Numbered from the stretch's first letter, positions 8,453-17,199 are shown. The stretch: 64,000 bases of DNA from an uncultured Lachnospiraceae bacterium (GCA_951802115.1 CATOPL010000002.1:264647-328646); one strand, 5' to 3'. A program made the numbers and translations. Notes: a model not told the origin generated them from the letters alone.

Positions 8453-8488
8453 AATACATTTGTCGGCAGTATGCGCTGCCGTTGTTTC

Positions 8489-8546
8489 ATACAGTGGATG
8501 CTAAATAACGGATATATTTGTGTCGGATATTTAGTATTCGCTGTAT
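8489..8546 (+). promoter_or_regulatory. Long RNA stem just before the EamA gene
   Basis: Bases 8489-8507 (ATACAGTGGATGCTAAATA) pair with 8528-8546 (TATTTAGTATTCGCTGTAT) over 19 consecutive positions; three of these are G-U pairs that only work in RNA made from this strand. The loop is 20 bases. The stem ends 4 bases before the GTGAGGAG ribosome site, so folding could mask translation of the transporter. A smaller hairpin CGGCAG/CTGCCG at 8464-8480 lies just upstream and may be a weak terminator for the previous gene. Confidence 0.55.
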
Positions 8547-8563
8547 CAGTGTGAGGAGATATT

Positions 8564-9472
8564 ATGAGAGCAAAACAGATGAAAAATAATGCCATGCTGC
8601 TTTTGACGGCTTTAATCTGGGGCTGTGCGTTTGTGGCTCAGAGTGTGGGCATGGATTATGTAGGACCGTTTACTTTTAATTCTGTGAGATGTATTCTCGG
8701 CAGTATTGTGCTGGTGCCGGTGATTTTTCTGATGGACGGATTCAAGAAAAAGAGCGGAATGAGCAGGGAAGAAATGAAAAGGGAGAGAGGAAGTACCAGA
8801 ACCCTTCTGACCGGGGGAATCTGCTGTGGTGTGATACTGGGAACTGCCAGCAGTCTTCAGCAGCTGGGTATCCAGTACACAACGGTGGGAAAGGCGGGGT
8901 TCATTACGGCAATGTATATCGTGCTGGTTCCTGTTGCGGGGATTCTTTTCGGTAAAAAAGTAAAACCGCTGATTTTTCTGTGTGTGGCTTTGGCAGTGAC
9001 GGGACTGTATTTGCTCTGTATGACGGAAAAGCTGTCACTTGGTATAGGGGATTTACTGGTGCTCCTGTGCGCACTGGTATTTACGGTACATATTCTGGTC
9101 ATTGACCATTTTTCTCCACTGGTGGACGGGGTCCGCATGTCGGCCGTTCAGTTTCTGACGGCAGGGATTCTCTGCGCAGTACCGATGTTTTTGTGGGAGC
9201 ATCCTCATCCGGGTGCAATTCTGGCGGCGTGGATGCCGGTTCTGTATGCCGGCGTCATGTCCTGCGGAGTAGCGTACACGTTTCAGATTCTGGGGCAGAA
9301 ACATGCGGATCCTACGGTAGCTTCCCTGATTTTGAGTCTGGAGTCTGTTTTTTCCGTACTGGCAGGATGGTTGCTTCTGAATCAGAATCTGAGCAGAAAG
9401 GAACTGTTCGGATGTGTGCTGATGTTTGCGGCGATCATTCTGGCGCAGCTTCCCGGGAAAAAAGCGGCATAA
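8564..9472 (+). CDS. EamA/DMT family permease
   Basis: 302-residue membrane protein with about ten hydrophobic segments arranged as two EamA repeats (residues about 10-150 and 165-295), the typical length of drug/metabolite transporters. The first repeat begins LLTALIWGCAFVAQ, a common DMT opening; the second contains FLLN-type LLLNQNLSRKELFG near the end. Substrates of such permeases include amino acids, nucleosides and metabolites, and none can be assigned here. ATG 8564 follows GAGGAG by 7 bases. It sits alone between the hemerythrin gene and a repeat element that separates it from the convergent endonuclease IV gene. Confidence 0.87.
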   Translation: MRAKQMKNNAMLLLTALIWGCAFVAQSVGMDYVGPFTFNSVRCILGSIVLVPVIFLMDGFKKKSGMSREEMKRERGSTRTLLTGGICCGVILGTASSLQQLGIQYTTVGKAGFITAMYIVLVPVAGILFGKKVKPLIFLCVALAVTGLYLLCMTEKLSLGIGDLLVLLCALVFTVHILVIDHFSPLVDGVRMSAVQFLTAGILCAVPMFLWEHPHPGAILAAWMPVLYAGVMSCGVAYTFQILGQKHADPTVASLILSLESVFSVLAGWLLLNQNLSRKELFGCVLMFAAIILAQLPGKKAA

Positions 9473-9508
9473 GAGATACGGTAACAAGCTTTGGAGTACG
9501 GAGTATTA

Positions 9509-9668
9509 GAGCATGTCTGAATATTCATTTCCGCCGTCTGAGCGTTCTGTTTTGCGATATCTTGAACCCGCACCAGGTCAACGCAGCCTGCTGCGCCCTC
9601 TTATTCGGGTCCAATCTCCCATAGACTGTGACGCACAGCCGGCGAAAAGCAATTTTCAAACACACTTT
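9509..9668 (+). repeat. Short inverted-repeat-bounded element, copy 1
   Basis: 160 bases beginning GAGCATGTCTGAATATT and ending AATTTTCAAACACACTTT, imperfect inverted repeats of each other. The interior carries the family core CTCCCATAGACTGTGACG. It fills the space between the convergent eamA-type and endonuclease IV genes, starting 36 bases after the former stop and ending 2 bases before the latter. Confidence 0.75.
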
Positions 9669-9670
9669 AG

Positions 9671-10540
9671 TTAGAAAGGAGCATGTTTTCGCAACATGGC
9701 AATTTCTTCTTTATAAGGAGCCTTTGTATTCTTTGGGTCCTGATCTATGGGGATCCAGGGCGTCTCCAGTATTTTAGGAATATCTGCAAAGTCGGGACGG
9801 TGGACAATATTGTTCAGCGCGTCAAAACCGATACATCCTTTTCCCAGATTTTCATGCCGGTCTTTGGCGGCGCCGCAGGAATTTTTACTGTCATTGATAT
9901 GGAAGACAGCGATCTGGTCTTTTCCGAGGACCTGATCAAATTTCTGGATGACGCCGTCAAAATCATGAACAATATCATAACCGCTGTCGTGTGTGTGGCA
10001 GGTATCAAAGCAGACCCGCAGCCGGTCTTTTTTCTTTACTCCATCGTAAATCATTGCAAGTTCTTCGAAGGTCCGTCCGATTTCAGAGCCTTTCCCGGCC
10101 ATGGTTTCCAGTGCAACCAGGCAGTCTGTATCATCTGTCAGGACTTCATTCAGCCCTCTGACAATGGAGGCGATGCCGGCTTCTGCCCCGGCGCCTACAT
10201 GCGCGCCGGGATGGACGACCAGAATACGACTTCCCATGGCAGAGGCGCGGGTCAGCTCCAGCTTCAGAAAGCGGACTGCCAGCTCGTAGGTTTCTGATTT
10301 TGCAGTATTGGCAAGATTAATGATATAAGGGGCATGGACAATAAATTCCTGGATTCCTTTTTCTTTCATCAGCGTCTGTGCAGCTTCTATGTTCAGCTCG
10401 CTGATTTCTTTGCGTCTTGTGTTCTGCGGGGCTCCGGTATAGAGCATAAAGGTGTTTGCATCATAGGAAAGTGCTTCTTCTACCGATCCAAGCATCATTT
10501 TTCTTCCGCTCATTCCCACATGAGAACCAATTTTTAACAT
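9671..10540 (-). CDS. nfo: Deoxyribonuclease IV (AP endonuclease)
   Basis: 289-residue TIM-barrel endonuclease IV that cuts 5' to abasic sites in base-excision repair. Family motifs in order: IGSHVGMSG at the N-terminus, [48 protein letters not shown] and the final LETPW, together supplying the His, Glu and Asp ligands of the three-zinc centre. The start at 10540 is preferred to the ATG at 10549 because AAAGGAG touches the latter but lies 9 bases before the former. It has its own promoter at 10567-10595 and is divergent from argS. The 3' end abuts a repeat element. Confidence 0.96.
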   Translation of the reverse strand: MLKIGSHVGMSGRKMMLGSVEEALSYDANTFMLYTGAPQNTRRKEISELNIEAAQTLMKEKGIQEFIVHAPYIINLANTAKSETYELAVRFLKLELTRASAMGSRILVVHPGAHVGAGAEAGIASIVRGLNEVLTDDTDCLVALETMAGKGSEIGRTFEELAMIYDGVKKKDRLRVCFDTCHTHDSGYDIVHDFDGVIQKFDQVLGKDQIAVFHINDSKNSCGAAKDRHENLGKGCIGFDALNNIVHRPDFADIPKILETPWIPIDQDPKNTKAPYKEEIAMLRKHAPF

Positions 10541-10566
10541 TGTAGTCATCTCCTTTGTTTTTGTAC

Positions 10567-10595
10567 AGTATAGTAGAAGAACCTGGAAAAGTCAA
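10567..10595 (-). promoter_or_regulatory. Promoter of nfo
   Basis: On the minus strand TTGACT (10595-10590) and TATACT (10572-10567) are separated by exactly 17 bases, about 27 bases before the start codon; a strong sigma-A match. Confidence 0.75.
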
Positions 10596-10633
10596 AGGAG
10601 GGGTGTTGTTCGGAATAAGGCTCATTGGCCAAC

Positions 10634-10662
10634 TTGACAAACGTCCTGATTTTTCCTATACT
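10634..10662 (+). promoter_or_regulatory. Promoter of argS
   Basis: TTGACA at 10634-10639, 17-base spacer, TATACT at 10657-10662. This implies a leader of about 170 bases before the argS start, containing the competing hairpins at 10741-10793. It points away from the nfo promoter. Confidence 0.8.
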
Positions 10663-10740
10663 GAACACAGTTTTCAAACCGTCTCAGGCAGCAGCGTGAT
10701 TGTCTGATGGTTGTTGTGGAAGTGTATATTTTCACTGTCG

Positions 10741-10793
10741 AATATTCTGTAGCTTTGTTTGGCTACAGATTTGATTTTTAAAATACAGAATAT
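10741..10793 (+). promoter_or_regulatory. Possible attenuator in the argS leader
   Basis: Two mutually exclusive stems share the same bases. Stem A: CTGTAGC (10747-10753) with GCTACAG (10762-10768), followed by ATTTGATTTTT, resembles a short terminator. Stem B: ATATTCTGTA (10742-10751) with TACAGAATAT (10784-10793), a perfect 10-bp pairing that would break stem A. Such switching is typical of attenuated synthetase genes. The T-box consensus (AGGGTGGNACCGCG) is absent, so any control would be by another route. Confidence 0.45.
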
Positions 10794-10839
10794 CAGATGG
10801 TCAGTATCCTATCTGTCTGTATGAAAGGAGAAAAAAGAT

Positions 10840-12606
10840 TTGGAAAAAATATTGGATATGATTACAAAAGAAATGGCAAAAGCCTTCCAGAGCGCAGGAT
10901 ATGATGAGAAATATGCGAAAGCGACGCTGTCAAACCGTCCGGATCTGTGTGAGTATCAGTGCAATGGAGCCATGGCGGCGGCCAAGGAATATCACAAGGC
11001 GCCGGTTATGATTGCGAATGACGTAGTGGAGGCGCTGTCGGGCAATGGGGCGTTTGAGGATGTACAGGCGGTGAATCCCGGTTTTATCAATATGAAAATA
11101 AACGCGGATTTTCTGAAGGATTATCTGAACGGGATGCGCAGGAACGACGGTCTGGGCTTTGAAAAGTCCGACCGGCCAAGGACAATCATGGTTGACTACG
11201 GCGGACCCAACGTGGCGAAGCCTTTGCATGTGGGACACCTCCGTTCTGCAATTATTGGAGAAAGCGTTAAGCGGATCGCACGGTTTGTCGGGCACAAAGT
11301 GATCGGGGATGTACATCTGGGAGACTGGGGCCTGCAGATGGGTTTGATTATTACAGAGCTTAAAAGCAGGAAGCCGGAACTTCCTTATTTTGATGCATCT
11401 TATGAGGGAGAGTATCCCCGGGAAGCTCCGTTTACGATTGCAGAACTGGAAGAAATCTATCCTACGGCCAGCGGGAAGTCCAAAGAGGATGATTCTTATA
11501 AAGAGGCTGCCATGCAGGCAACTTTTGAACTGCAGCAGGGACGCAAAGGATATCAGGCCTTGCTGCGGCATATTCTGAATGTATCTGTAACGGATTTAAA
11601 ACGCAATTATGAAAATCTGAAGGTAGAGTTTGACCTGTGGAAAGGCGAGTCAGATGCACAGCCGTATATTCCGGATATGGTGCAGGCAATGAAGGACCAG
11701 GGCCATGCTTATATAAGTGACGGAGCGCTGGTAGTGGATATCAAAAAGGAGACAGATACGAAAGAAGTTCCGCCCTGTATGATTTTAAAGTCTGACGGAG
11801 CGTCTCTTTACACGACGACGGATCTGGCGACGATTGTGGAGCGGATGAAGCTGTATCAGCCGGATGAGATCATTTATGTGGTAGACAAGCGTCAGGAAAT
11901 GCATTTTGTACAGGTGTTCCGCTGTGCAAAAAAATGTGGGCTGGTCAGTGAAAATATGAGATTCCGTTTCCTGGGATTCGGTACGATGAACGGAAAAGAC
12001 GGAAAGCCGTTTAAGACCCGCGAGGGCGGCGTGATGCGTCTGGAGTATCTTTTGTCTGATATTAATGAAGAGATGCTGAAAAAGATCAGAGAAAGTCGTC
12101 CCATGAGCGAGGACGAAGCACGCGAGATTGCGAAAGTGGTGGGCTTATCCGCGGTAAAATACGGCGATTTATCCAATCAGGCATCCAAAGATTATGTTTT
12201 TGATGTAGAACGCTTTACTTCCTCAGAGGGGAATACAGGTCCTTATATCCTGTATACGATTGTAAGGATCAAGTCGATTTTGAAAAAATATGAGGAGCAG
12301 GGCGGATGTGCGGACAATGCAGAGATCTGTGCGTATGGCAACGACAGTGAAAAGGCTCTGATGCTGGAGCTTACAAGATTTGGAAGCGTCATAGAAAACG
12401 CGTATGAGGAGCTTGCTCCGCATAAGATCTGCGCTTATATTTATGACCTGGCGAATGCGTTTAATAAATTTTATCATGAGACCAGCATTCTGGGAACAGA
12501 AGACGAAGTACAGAAAAACAGCAGGATACAGCTTCTGATACTGACCAGGCGTGTGCTGGAGACCTGTATTGACCTGCTGGGGTTTGAAGCTCCGGAGAGG
12601 ATGTAA
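10840..12606 (+). CDS. argS: Arginyl-tRNA synthetase
   Basis: 588-residue class I synthetase that charges tRNA-Arg. An Add-1 domain at the N-terminus (residues 1-115) is followed by the HIGH-type motif HVGHLRSAIIGE (about 129-140) in the context GGPNVAKPLHVGH, diagnostic of ArgRS. The KMSK loop is replaced by the family-typical KDGKPFKTREGG near 385. The C-terminal DALR-type anticodon domain is Ala/Tyr-rich (YIYDLANAFNKFYHE). Start is a TTG at 10840, with AAAGGAG 9 bases upstream; the next ATG at 10858 has no ribosome site. The downstream CPBP gene begins one base after the stop. Confidence 0.96.
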   Translation: MEKILDMITKEMAKAFQSAGYDEKYAKATLSNRPDLCEYQCNGAMAAAKEYHKAPVMIANDVVEALSGNGAFEDVQAVNPGFINMKINADFLKDYLNGMRRNDGLGFEKSDRPRTIMVDYGGPNVAKPLHVGHLRSAIIGESVKRIARFVGHKVIGDVHLGDWGLQMGLIITELKSRKPELPYFDASYEGEYPREAPFTIAELEEIYPTASGKSKEDDSYKEAAMQATFELQQGRKGYQALLRHILNVSVTDLKRNYENLKVEFDLWKGESDAQPYIPDMVQAMKDQGHAYISDGALVVDIKKETDTKEVPPCMILKSDGASLYTTTDLATIVERMKLYQPDEIIYVVDKRQEMHFVQVFRCAKKCGLVSENMRFRFLGFGTMNGKDGKPFKTREGGVMRLEYLLSDINEEMLKKIRESRPMSEDEAREIAKVVGLSAVKYGDLSNQASKDYVFDVERFTSSEGNTGPYILYTIVRIKSILKKYEEQGGCADNAEICAYGNDSEKALMLELTRFGSVIENAYEELAPHKICAYIYDLANAFNKFYHETSILGTEDEVQKNSRIQLLILTRRVLETCIDLLGFEAPERM

Positions 12607-12607
12607 A

Positions 12608-13444
12608 ATGGAAAGCAGAAAAAGAGTAACTCTGGGCGGTATCTGGAGGAGCCTGTACCCGGTTCTGGTATATCTGTGCATACAGTTTGCAGTCAGCATG
12701 ATTTGCGCATTCGGAATTGCGATTGCCGCATGGGCGATGTATTCAGGGGCAGGTTATGCAGATCTGGAAACATATATTATGAATCGTGTGGCAGAAGAAA
12801 CCTTGACGGTTCTTCTGGCGTCGATGATGGTGTCGATTCCTGTCTTTGGTTGGCTGTATTATCGTGACGTGCAGAAAAAAAAGCAGTCCGGCTGGAGTGA
12901 AGAAGAATTTTCTCTCACAGAGGGCAGGCTTTTGTGGACAGCGGTCGGATGCGCCGCGCTGGCGATGTTCTGCAATGGAGCAATCAGTCTTTTGCCGCTG
13001 GCACAGTGGTCGGACAGTTACGAGGAAGTCAGTGAAACCCTGTACAGCGGGAATGTGTGGATACGGATTGCATGTGTCGGGCTTTTCGGACCTGTGGTGG
13101 AAGAACTGGTTATGCGGGGACTTCTGTATCAGAGACTTCGTTCCATGATGAAACCAGGGGCTGCCATGTTCTGGAGCGCCCTGGCGTTTGGAATCATTCA
13201 CGGAAATTTTGTACAGGGAGTCTATGCGTTTCTGGTAGGTCTGTTTTTCGCATGGCTGATGGAGTACAGCCATAGAATCCTGATCCCGATCGCAGGACAT
13301 ATGGCGGCGAATCTGTTTGTTCTGCTTCTGGAGGACTGCAGTCTGCTGGAAATAATCTATGGATCCGTGCCGGTATTTTTAACAACGACAATCGCAAGCG
13401 GTATTGTGTTCTGGTGCTCTGTGCGGATTATGAAAAATGCTTAA
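12608..13444 (+). CDS. CPBP family intramembrane metalloprotease
   Basis: 278-residue membrane protein with about eight hydrophobic segments. The CPBP/Abi signature is present: EELVMRG near residues 164-170, where the paired Glu and the Arg are catalytic, HGNFVQG near 197, and AGHMAAN near 230 supplying the second His. These Rce1-like proteases cleave membrane or prenylated substrates and in Firmicutes often take part in bacteriocin self-immunity or peptide processing. The gene follows argS with one intervening base and so shares its transcript; the link to argS is probably only positional. Start at 12608 follows GGAGAGG. Convergent with the aldo/keto reductase. Confidence 0.87.
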   Translation: MESRKRVTLGGIWRSLYPVLVYLCIQFAVSMICAFGIAIAAWAMYSGAGYADLETYIMNRVAEETLTVLLASMMVSIPVFGWLYYRDVQKKKQSGWSEEEFSLTEGRLLWTAVGCAALAMFCNGAISLLPLAQWSDSYEEVSETLYSGNVWIRIACVGLFGPVVEELVMRGLLYQRLRSMMKPGAAMFWSALAFGIIHGNFVQGVYAFLVGLFFAWLMEYSHRILIPIAGHMAANLFVLLLEDCSLLEIIYGSVPVFLTTTIASGIVFWCSVRIMKNA

Positions 13445-13513
13445 AGGCTGCACAGGACTTCCGCAGGCGGCGATGCCCGGCTGGCAGAAACCGGTATTCA
13501 GATACGCTCCGGT

Positions 13514-14536
13514 TTATATTTCTTTTCCTGCCAGTATTTCTTTATAATCTTCATAATTTCGTCTCAGAAGTTCCGGAGTGTCCAGACCGTACGGACATTT
13601 TTTCCTGCAGGAATTACAATGCAGGCAGTCTTCGATCTTCTCCATTTTTTTCTGCCATTCCGGTGTCAGATAGGCGGCTGAAGGGGCCCGGCGCAGCAGC
13701 AGGGACATGCGTGCGCAGTTATTGATCTCAATATCTGCCGCGCAGGGCATACAGTAACCGCAGCCGCGGCAGAATTCGCCGAGCAGTTCCGAACGGTCTT
13801 TTTCGATGACGGCAGAGAGTTCCGGGCTCATATCCGGCGGGTTTGTTACAAAGGACAGGAACTGATCCAGTTCTTCATTTCTCTGGATTCCCCACAGAGG
13901 CAGCGCTTCCGGAAACTGTGCCTGGAATGCATAGGCAGCGGCTGCATTGGTAATCAGTCCGCCTGACAGAGCTTTCATGGACAAAAATCCCATATCCTGC
14001 TTTTTACAGCCTTCAAGAAGTTTCAGTTCCTGTTCACCGGACAGATAGCAGAATGGAAACTGGAGGGTTTCATAAAGTCCGCTGTCAATCGCTTCCTGAG
14101 CTATGTTCAGACGGTGGTTGGTGATGCCGATGTGCAGGATCATTCCTTTTTCTTTTGCTTCCAGAGCCGCGTCGTATATTCCGCTTTCATCTCCTGGTTT
14201 CGGACAGAAGGCGGGGTTGTGGAACTGATAGATATCCAGATAGTCTGTTTTAAGATTTGCAAGCGTTGTCTCAAGATCTTTCCAGAAATCTTCTTTTGTA
14301 ACTGCTCCGGTCTTGGAGGAGATAAAAATCCGGCTGCGGCGGTCTGAAAAAGCCTGTCCCAGCTTTTCTTCACTGTCCGTATACATGCGTGCGGTATCAT
14401 AGAAACGGATTCCCCCGTCATATGCCCTGTGAAGCAGACGGACAGCCTGAGCCGTGGGAATTCTCTGGATAGGGAGGGCTCCGAAACCGTTTTTATTGAC
14501 AGTGATTTCTGTTTTTCCTAAACGTACATTTACCAT
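13514..14536 (-). CDS. Aldo/keto reductase with C-terminal 4Fe-4S domain
   Basis: 340 residues. The first 270 form an AKR barrel: the Asp/Tyr/Lys/His tetrad is visible as FYDTARMY, SSKTGA and YQFHNP. The C-terminus adds CRGCGYCMPC and CLHCNSCRKKCPYG, cysteine clusters of a ferredoxin-like domain. This fusion class is common in gut anaerobes, where electrons may come from ferredoxin as well as NAD(P)H; substrates are not defined. ATG 14536 follows AAGGAG by about 9 bases. Divergent from the PfkB kinase gene. The 246-base divergent spacer (14537-14782) holds ribosome sites and no clear operator. Confidence 0.92.
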   Translation of the reverse strand: MVNVRLGKTEITVNKNGFGALPIQRIPTAQAVRLLHRAYDGGIRFYDTARMYTDSEEKLGQAFSDRRSRIFISSKTGAVTKEDFWKDLETTLANLKTDYLDIYQFHNPAFCPKPGDESGIYDAALEAKEKGMILHIGITNHRLNIAQEAIDSGLYETLQFPFCYLSGEQELKLLEGCKKQDMGFLSMKALSGGLITNAAAAYAFQAQFPEALPLWGIQRNEELDQFLSFVTNPPDMSPELSAVIEKDRSELLGEFCRGCGYCMPCAADIEINNCARMSLLLRRAPSAAYLTPEWQKKMEKIEDCLHCNSCRKKCPYGLDTPELLRRNYEDYKEILAGKEI

Positions 14537-14782
14537 ATGTTTTGGCTCCTTTTTATACAGTGTACTGACTGCCTGTTATTTTGCGGCAAAGAGCGCTGCC
14601 TGTGATCCGGCCTGTCAGGTGGTCAGTGCATTCATATTTTCGGAAAATACTGCTTGTGGCGTGAAAAATATTTTATATCAGCCTCTTGCAATTATTTTTC
14701 TCTGTACTATTATTAGTAACATAAGAATATTTTTTTTGCAATTTGTTTTGTGAAAATCACGAAATAAAAAGGAGGATTGTTT

Positions 14783-15943
14783 GTGGAAAAAAAGATTATG
14801 GTTGCAGGGCATCTCTGCGTGGATATTACGCCGGTGTTTCCGGAGGGGAAGAACCAGCAGCTTGCAGATTATCTGATACCGGGAAAACTGATTCATATGA
14901 ATCCGGCGACAATACATACAGGAGGAGTTGTGGCGAATACAGGGCTTTCCCTGAAAAAGATCGGGGCGGATGTACGTCTGGTCGGAAAAGTCGGAAGGGA
15001 CGCGTTTGGAGATGTGGTGCGCGGTATTATGAAAAAATATGACGCGGACGGGGATGTGCTGGTAGATGAAAACGATTCTACATCGTATACGATTGTTCTG
15101 GCTCCTCCGGGAGTTGACCGTATTTTTCTTCATAATCCGGGAGCAAATGACAGTTTCTGTGCGGACGATATGAAAGACCGGATGTTTTCGGACGTGGCGC
15201 TGTTTCACTTTGGATATCCGTCGATTATGAGACGGATGTATACAGAGGATGGGGCAGAGCTTCTGAAGCTGTTTCAGAAGGTCAGGAAGAAAGGAATTGC
15301 GGTGTCATTTGATCTTGCCGCGGTGGACGAAGAATCGGAAGCGGCGAAAACGGACTGGAAGAAGCTTCTCGAAACCACGCTTCCCTGGGTTGACTTTTTT
15401 GTTCCAAGTGCAGAGGAACTTTGCTATATGCTGGACCGTGAACGGTACAAAGAGTGGATGACAAGAGCTGACGGAAGAGATGTGACAGAGATTCTTCAGA
15501 TAGAAAAGGATATTCGCCCTCTGGCGCGCCGGGTGATGGATATGGGAGCAAAGATTCTGCTGATTAAATGTGGTGCGTCCGGAATGTATTACTGTACAGG
15601 CTCTGAAGAGGTGATCAGAAAAATACCGGCGTCAGCGGGGCTTAATGTCGGAAACTGGTGCTGCCGGGAAGGATTTCAGAGAAGTTTTCGGCCCAGACGG
15701 GTGCGTTCGGGAACAGGCGCAGGGGATGCAAGTATTGCCGCATTTCTGTATGCCTGTCTGCAGGGATACCCGGCGGAACAGTGCGTCAGTCTGGCTGCGG
15801 CGGAAGGCGCTTCCTGTGTGGAGGAGTTTGACGCCCTCAGCGGAATTAAGACGCTGGAAGAGCTGAATGACAAGATAGAAAAAGGGTGGGAGCTAAGAGA
15901 AGATCCCTGCGGCAGACTGTCATTTGATTCGGCATTTATATAA
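14783..15943 (+). CDS. PfkB family carbohydrate kinase
   Basis: 386-residue ribokinase-fold kinase. The N-terminal sugar-binding part has the GGVVANTGLSLKKIG motif (substrate loop), then KVGRDAFG; the C-terminal PfkB signature GTGAGDASIAAF near residue 310 carries the catalytic Asp and the anion hole. It is about 60 residues longer than ribokinase, mainly in the 195-235 region. GTG 14783 is chosen because AAAGGAGG lies 7 bases upstream; TTG at 14777 overlaps that site. It precedes a sugar ABC system on the same strand and probably phosphorylates the imported sugar or nucleoside. The actual substrate is unknown. Confidence 0.88.
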   Translation: MEKKIMVAGHLCVDITPVFPEGKNQQLADYLIPGKLIHMNPATIHTGGVVANTGLSLKKIGADVRLVGKVGRDAFGDVVRGIMKKYDADGDVLVDENDSTSYTIVLAPPGVDRIFLHNPGANDSFCADDMKDRMFSDVALFHFGYPSIMRRMYTEDGAELLKLFQKVRKKGIAVSFDLAAVDEESEAAKTDWKKLLETTLPWVDFFVPSAEELCYMLDRERYKEWMTRADGRDVTEILQIEKDIRPLARRVMDMGAKILLIKCGASGMYYCTGSEEVIRKIPASAGLNVGNWCCREGFQRSFRPRRVRSGTGAGDASIAAFLYACLQGYPAEQCVSLAAAEGASCVEEFDALSGIKTLEELNDKIEKGWELREDPCGRLSFDSAFI

Positions 15944-15966
15944 AAAAAGTCAATTCAATAAGGGAT

Positions 15967-16030
15967 ATGACAAATGTCATCTGAAAATGGTTACAATTTA
16001 CAGGTGCCAGTCCAAAAGAAAACCTGTAAA
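15967..16030 (+). promoter_or_regulatory. Two palindromes upstream of the sugar-binding protein gene
   Basis: ATGACA-AA-TGTCAT (15967-15980) is a compact operator-like palindrome. TTTACAGGT (15997-16005) and ACCTGTAAA (16022-16030) form a perfect 9-bp inverted repeat with a 16-base loop. They occupy most of the 130-base gap before the binding-protein gene. One may be a regulator site and the other a leader hairpin; neither is followed by a T-tract. Confidence 0.45.
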
Positions 16031-16073
16031 ATGAGACTTACAAACTACAAATCATTCAAGGGAGGAATTGAAG

Positions 16074-17123
16074 ATGAAAAGAAAATTTGTAAGCGCACTG
16101 TTATGTACGGCTCTGGTAGCTGCAATGACAGCAGGCTGCGGCGGAAAATCTACAGAGACAGAGGCACCGGCAGCAGCTGATACAGAGGCGCCGGCGGAAG
16201 AAGAGGCAGAAACACCGGCAGCAGATGAAACAGGCGATGCAGAGACGGAAGCTCCGGCAGCGGCTGAAGGCGGAAGAGTGTTTGGATACACCTGTATGGA
16301 TGGAACCAATCCGTTCTTCGTAACACTGGAAGCAGCTATCAGAGAAGTGGTAGAGGGTAACGGTGATACTCTGATCTCCATGGATCCGGGCAATGATTCC
16401 AACACCCAGATCGATCAGATCGAGGATATGATTTCCAGAGGCGTGGAGATCATGTTCGTGAATCCGGTAGACGCTGACGGTATTATCCCGGCGCTGGATA
16501 TGCTGAAAGATGCAGAAGTTACCATGTTCGGTTTTGATACGCAGGTAGGCGATATGAGTTATCTGACCTCTTACGCGGGCTCCGATAACTACAATGCCGG
16601 TTATGTATGCGGCGAAGATCTGGCGAAGAAAGTTCCGGAAGGCGGCGATATCCTCGTACTGGATTCCCCGACCATGCAATCCGTAACAGACAGAACCGAC
16701 GGTTTCCTGAAAGGAATTGAGGATTCCGGCGTAACTTTCAATATTGTAGGACAGCAGGATGCACAGGGTAACCAGCAGGTAGCGAATGAAAAAGCAACAG
16801 ACCTTCTGACCGCAAATCCGGATGTGGTTGCGATTTTCGGCGGCAACGACCCGACCGCTCTTGGTGCATATGCAGCAGCTGATGCAGCAGGCGTATCCCC
16901 GCTGATCTACGGCGTGGACGGATCTCCGGACGTAAAAGCGCTTCTGAAAGATACGATGCTTGAGGGTACCGGCGCTCAGTCTCCGATCACCATCGGCAAA
17001 ACCATTGCAGAGACTGCTTATGCATGGCTGAACGGCGAGACGGTAGAAGAATTTATTCCGATCGAGACCTTCCTTGTAACCGCTGACAACGTAGACGATT
17101 ACGGCACAGACGGATGGCAGTAA
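16074..17123 (+). CDS. Sugar ABC transporter substrate-binding lipoprotein (periplasmic-binding type 1 fold)
   Basis: 349 residues. A signal peptide of about 23 residues ends in the lipobox MTAGC, then comes an acidic Ala/Pro/Thr/Glu-rich tether to about residue 64, then a two-lobed type 1 binding domain of the ribose/galactose family (GYTCMDGTNPFF, GGNDPTALGAY, YGVDGSPD). ATG 16074 is used, with GGGAGG 8 bases before. It is followed by a hairpin terminator and then the ATPase and permease genes, an arrangement that gives more binding protein than transporter. It is clearly a paralogue of the protein at 19915, sharing the ending DNxDDY..D.WQ. The sugar is not identifiable by eye. Confidence 0.93.
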   Translation: MKRKFVSALLCTALVAAMTAGCGGKSTETEAPAAADTEAPAEEEAETPAADETGDAETEAPAAAEGGRVFGYTCMDGTNPFFVTLEAAIREVVEGNGDTLISMDPGNDSNTQIDQIEDMISRGVEIMFVNPVDADGIIPALDMLKDAEVTMFGFDTQVGDMSYLTSYAGSDNYNAGYVCGEDLAKKVPEGGDILVLDSPTMQSVTDRTDGFLKGIEDSGVTFNIVGQQDAQGNQQVANEKATDLLTANPDVVAIFGGNDPTALGAYAAADAAGVSPLIYGVDGSPDVKALLKDTMLEGTGAQSPITIGKTIAETAYAWLNGETVEEFIPIETFLVTADNVDDYGTDGWQ

Positions 17124-17162
17124 GCGATACGAAGAATCGTAACTGGTAAACAAGACAGTGAG

Positions 17163-17199
17163 AGGGCTTTGCTCCTGTAAGCGGAGCGAAGCCCTTTTC
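17163..17199 (+). terminator. Partial terminator between binding protein and ATPase genes
   Basis: AGGGCTTTGCTCC (17163-17175) pairs with GGAGCGAAGCCCT (17183-17195), 13 pairs with one G-U, followed by TTTTC. It lies 39 bases after the binding-protein stop and is likely to be leaky, since the ATPase gene begins at 17232 with no clear promoter of its own. Confidence 0.8.

Noticed and set aside
10663..10839. T-box riboswitch before argS
   Set aside because: The AGGGTGGNACCGCG consensus and specifier-loop features are absent; only competing hairpins are seen.
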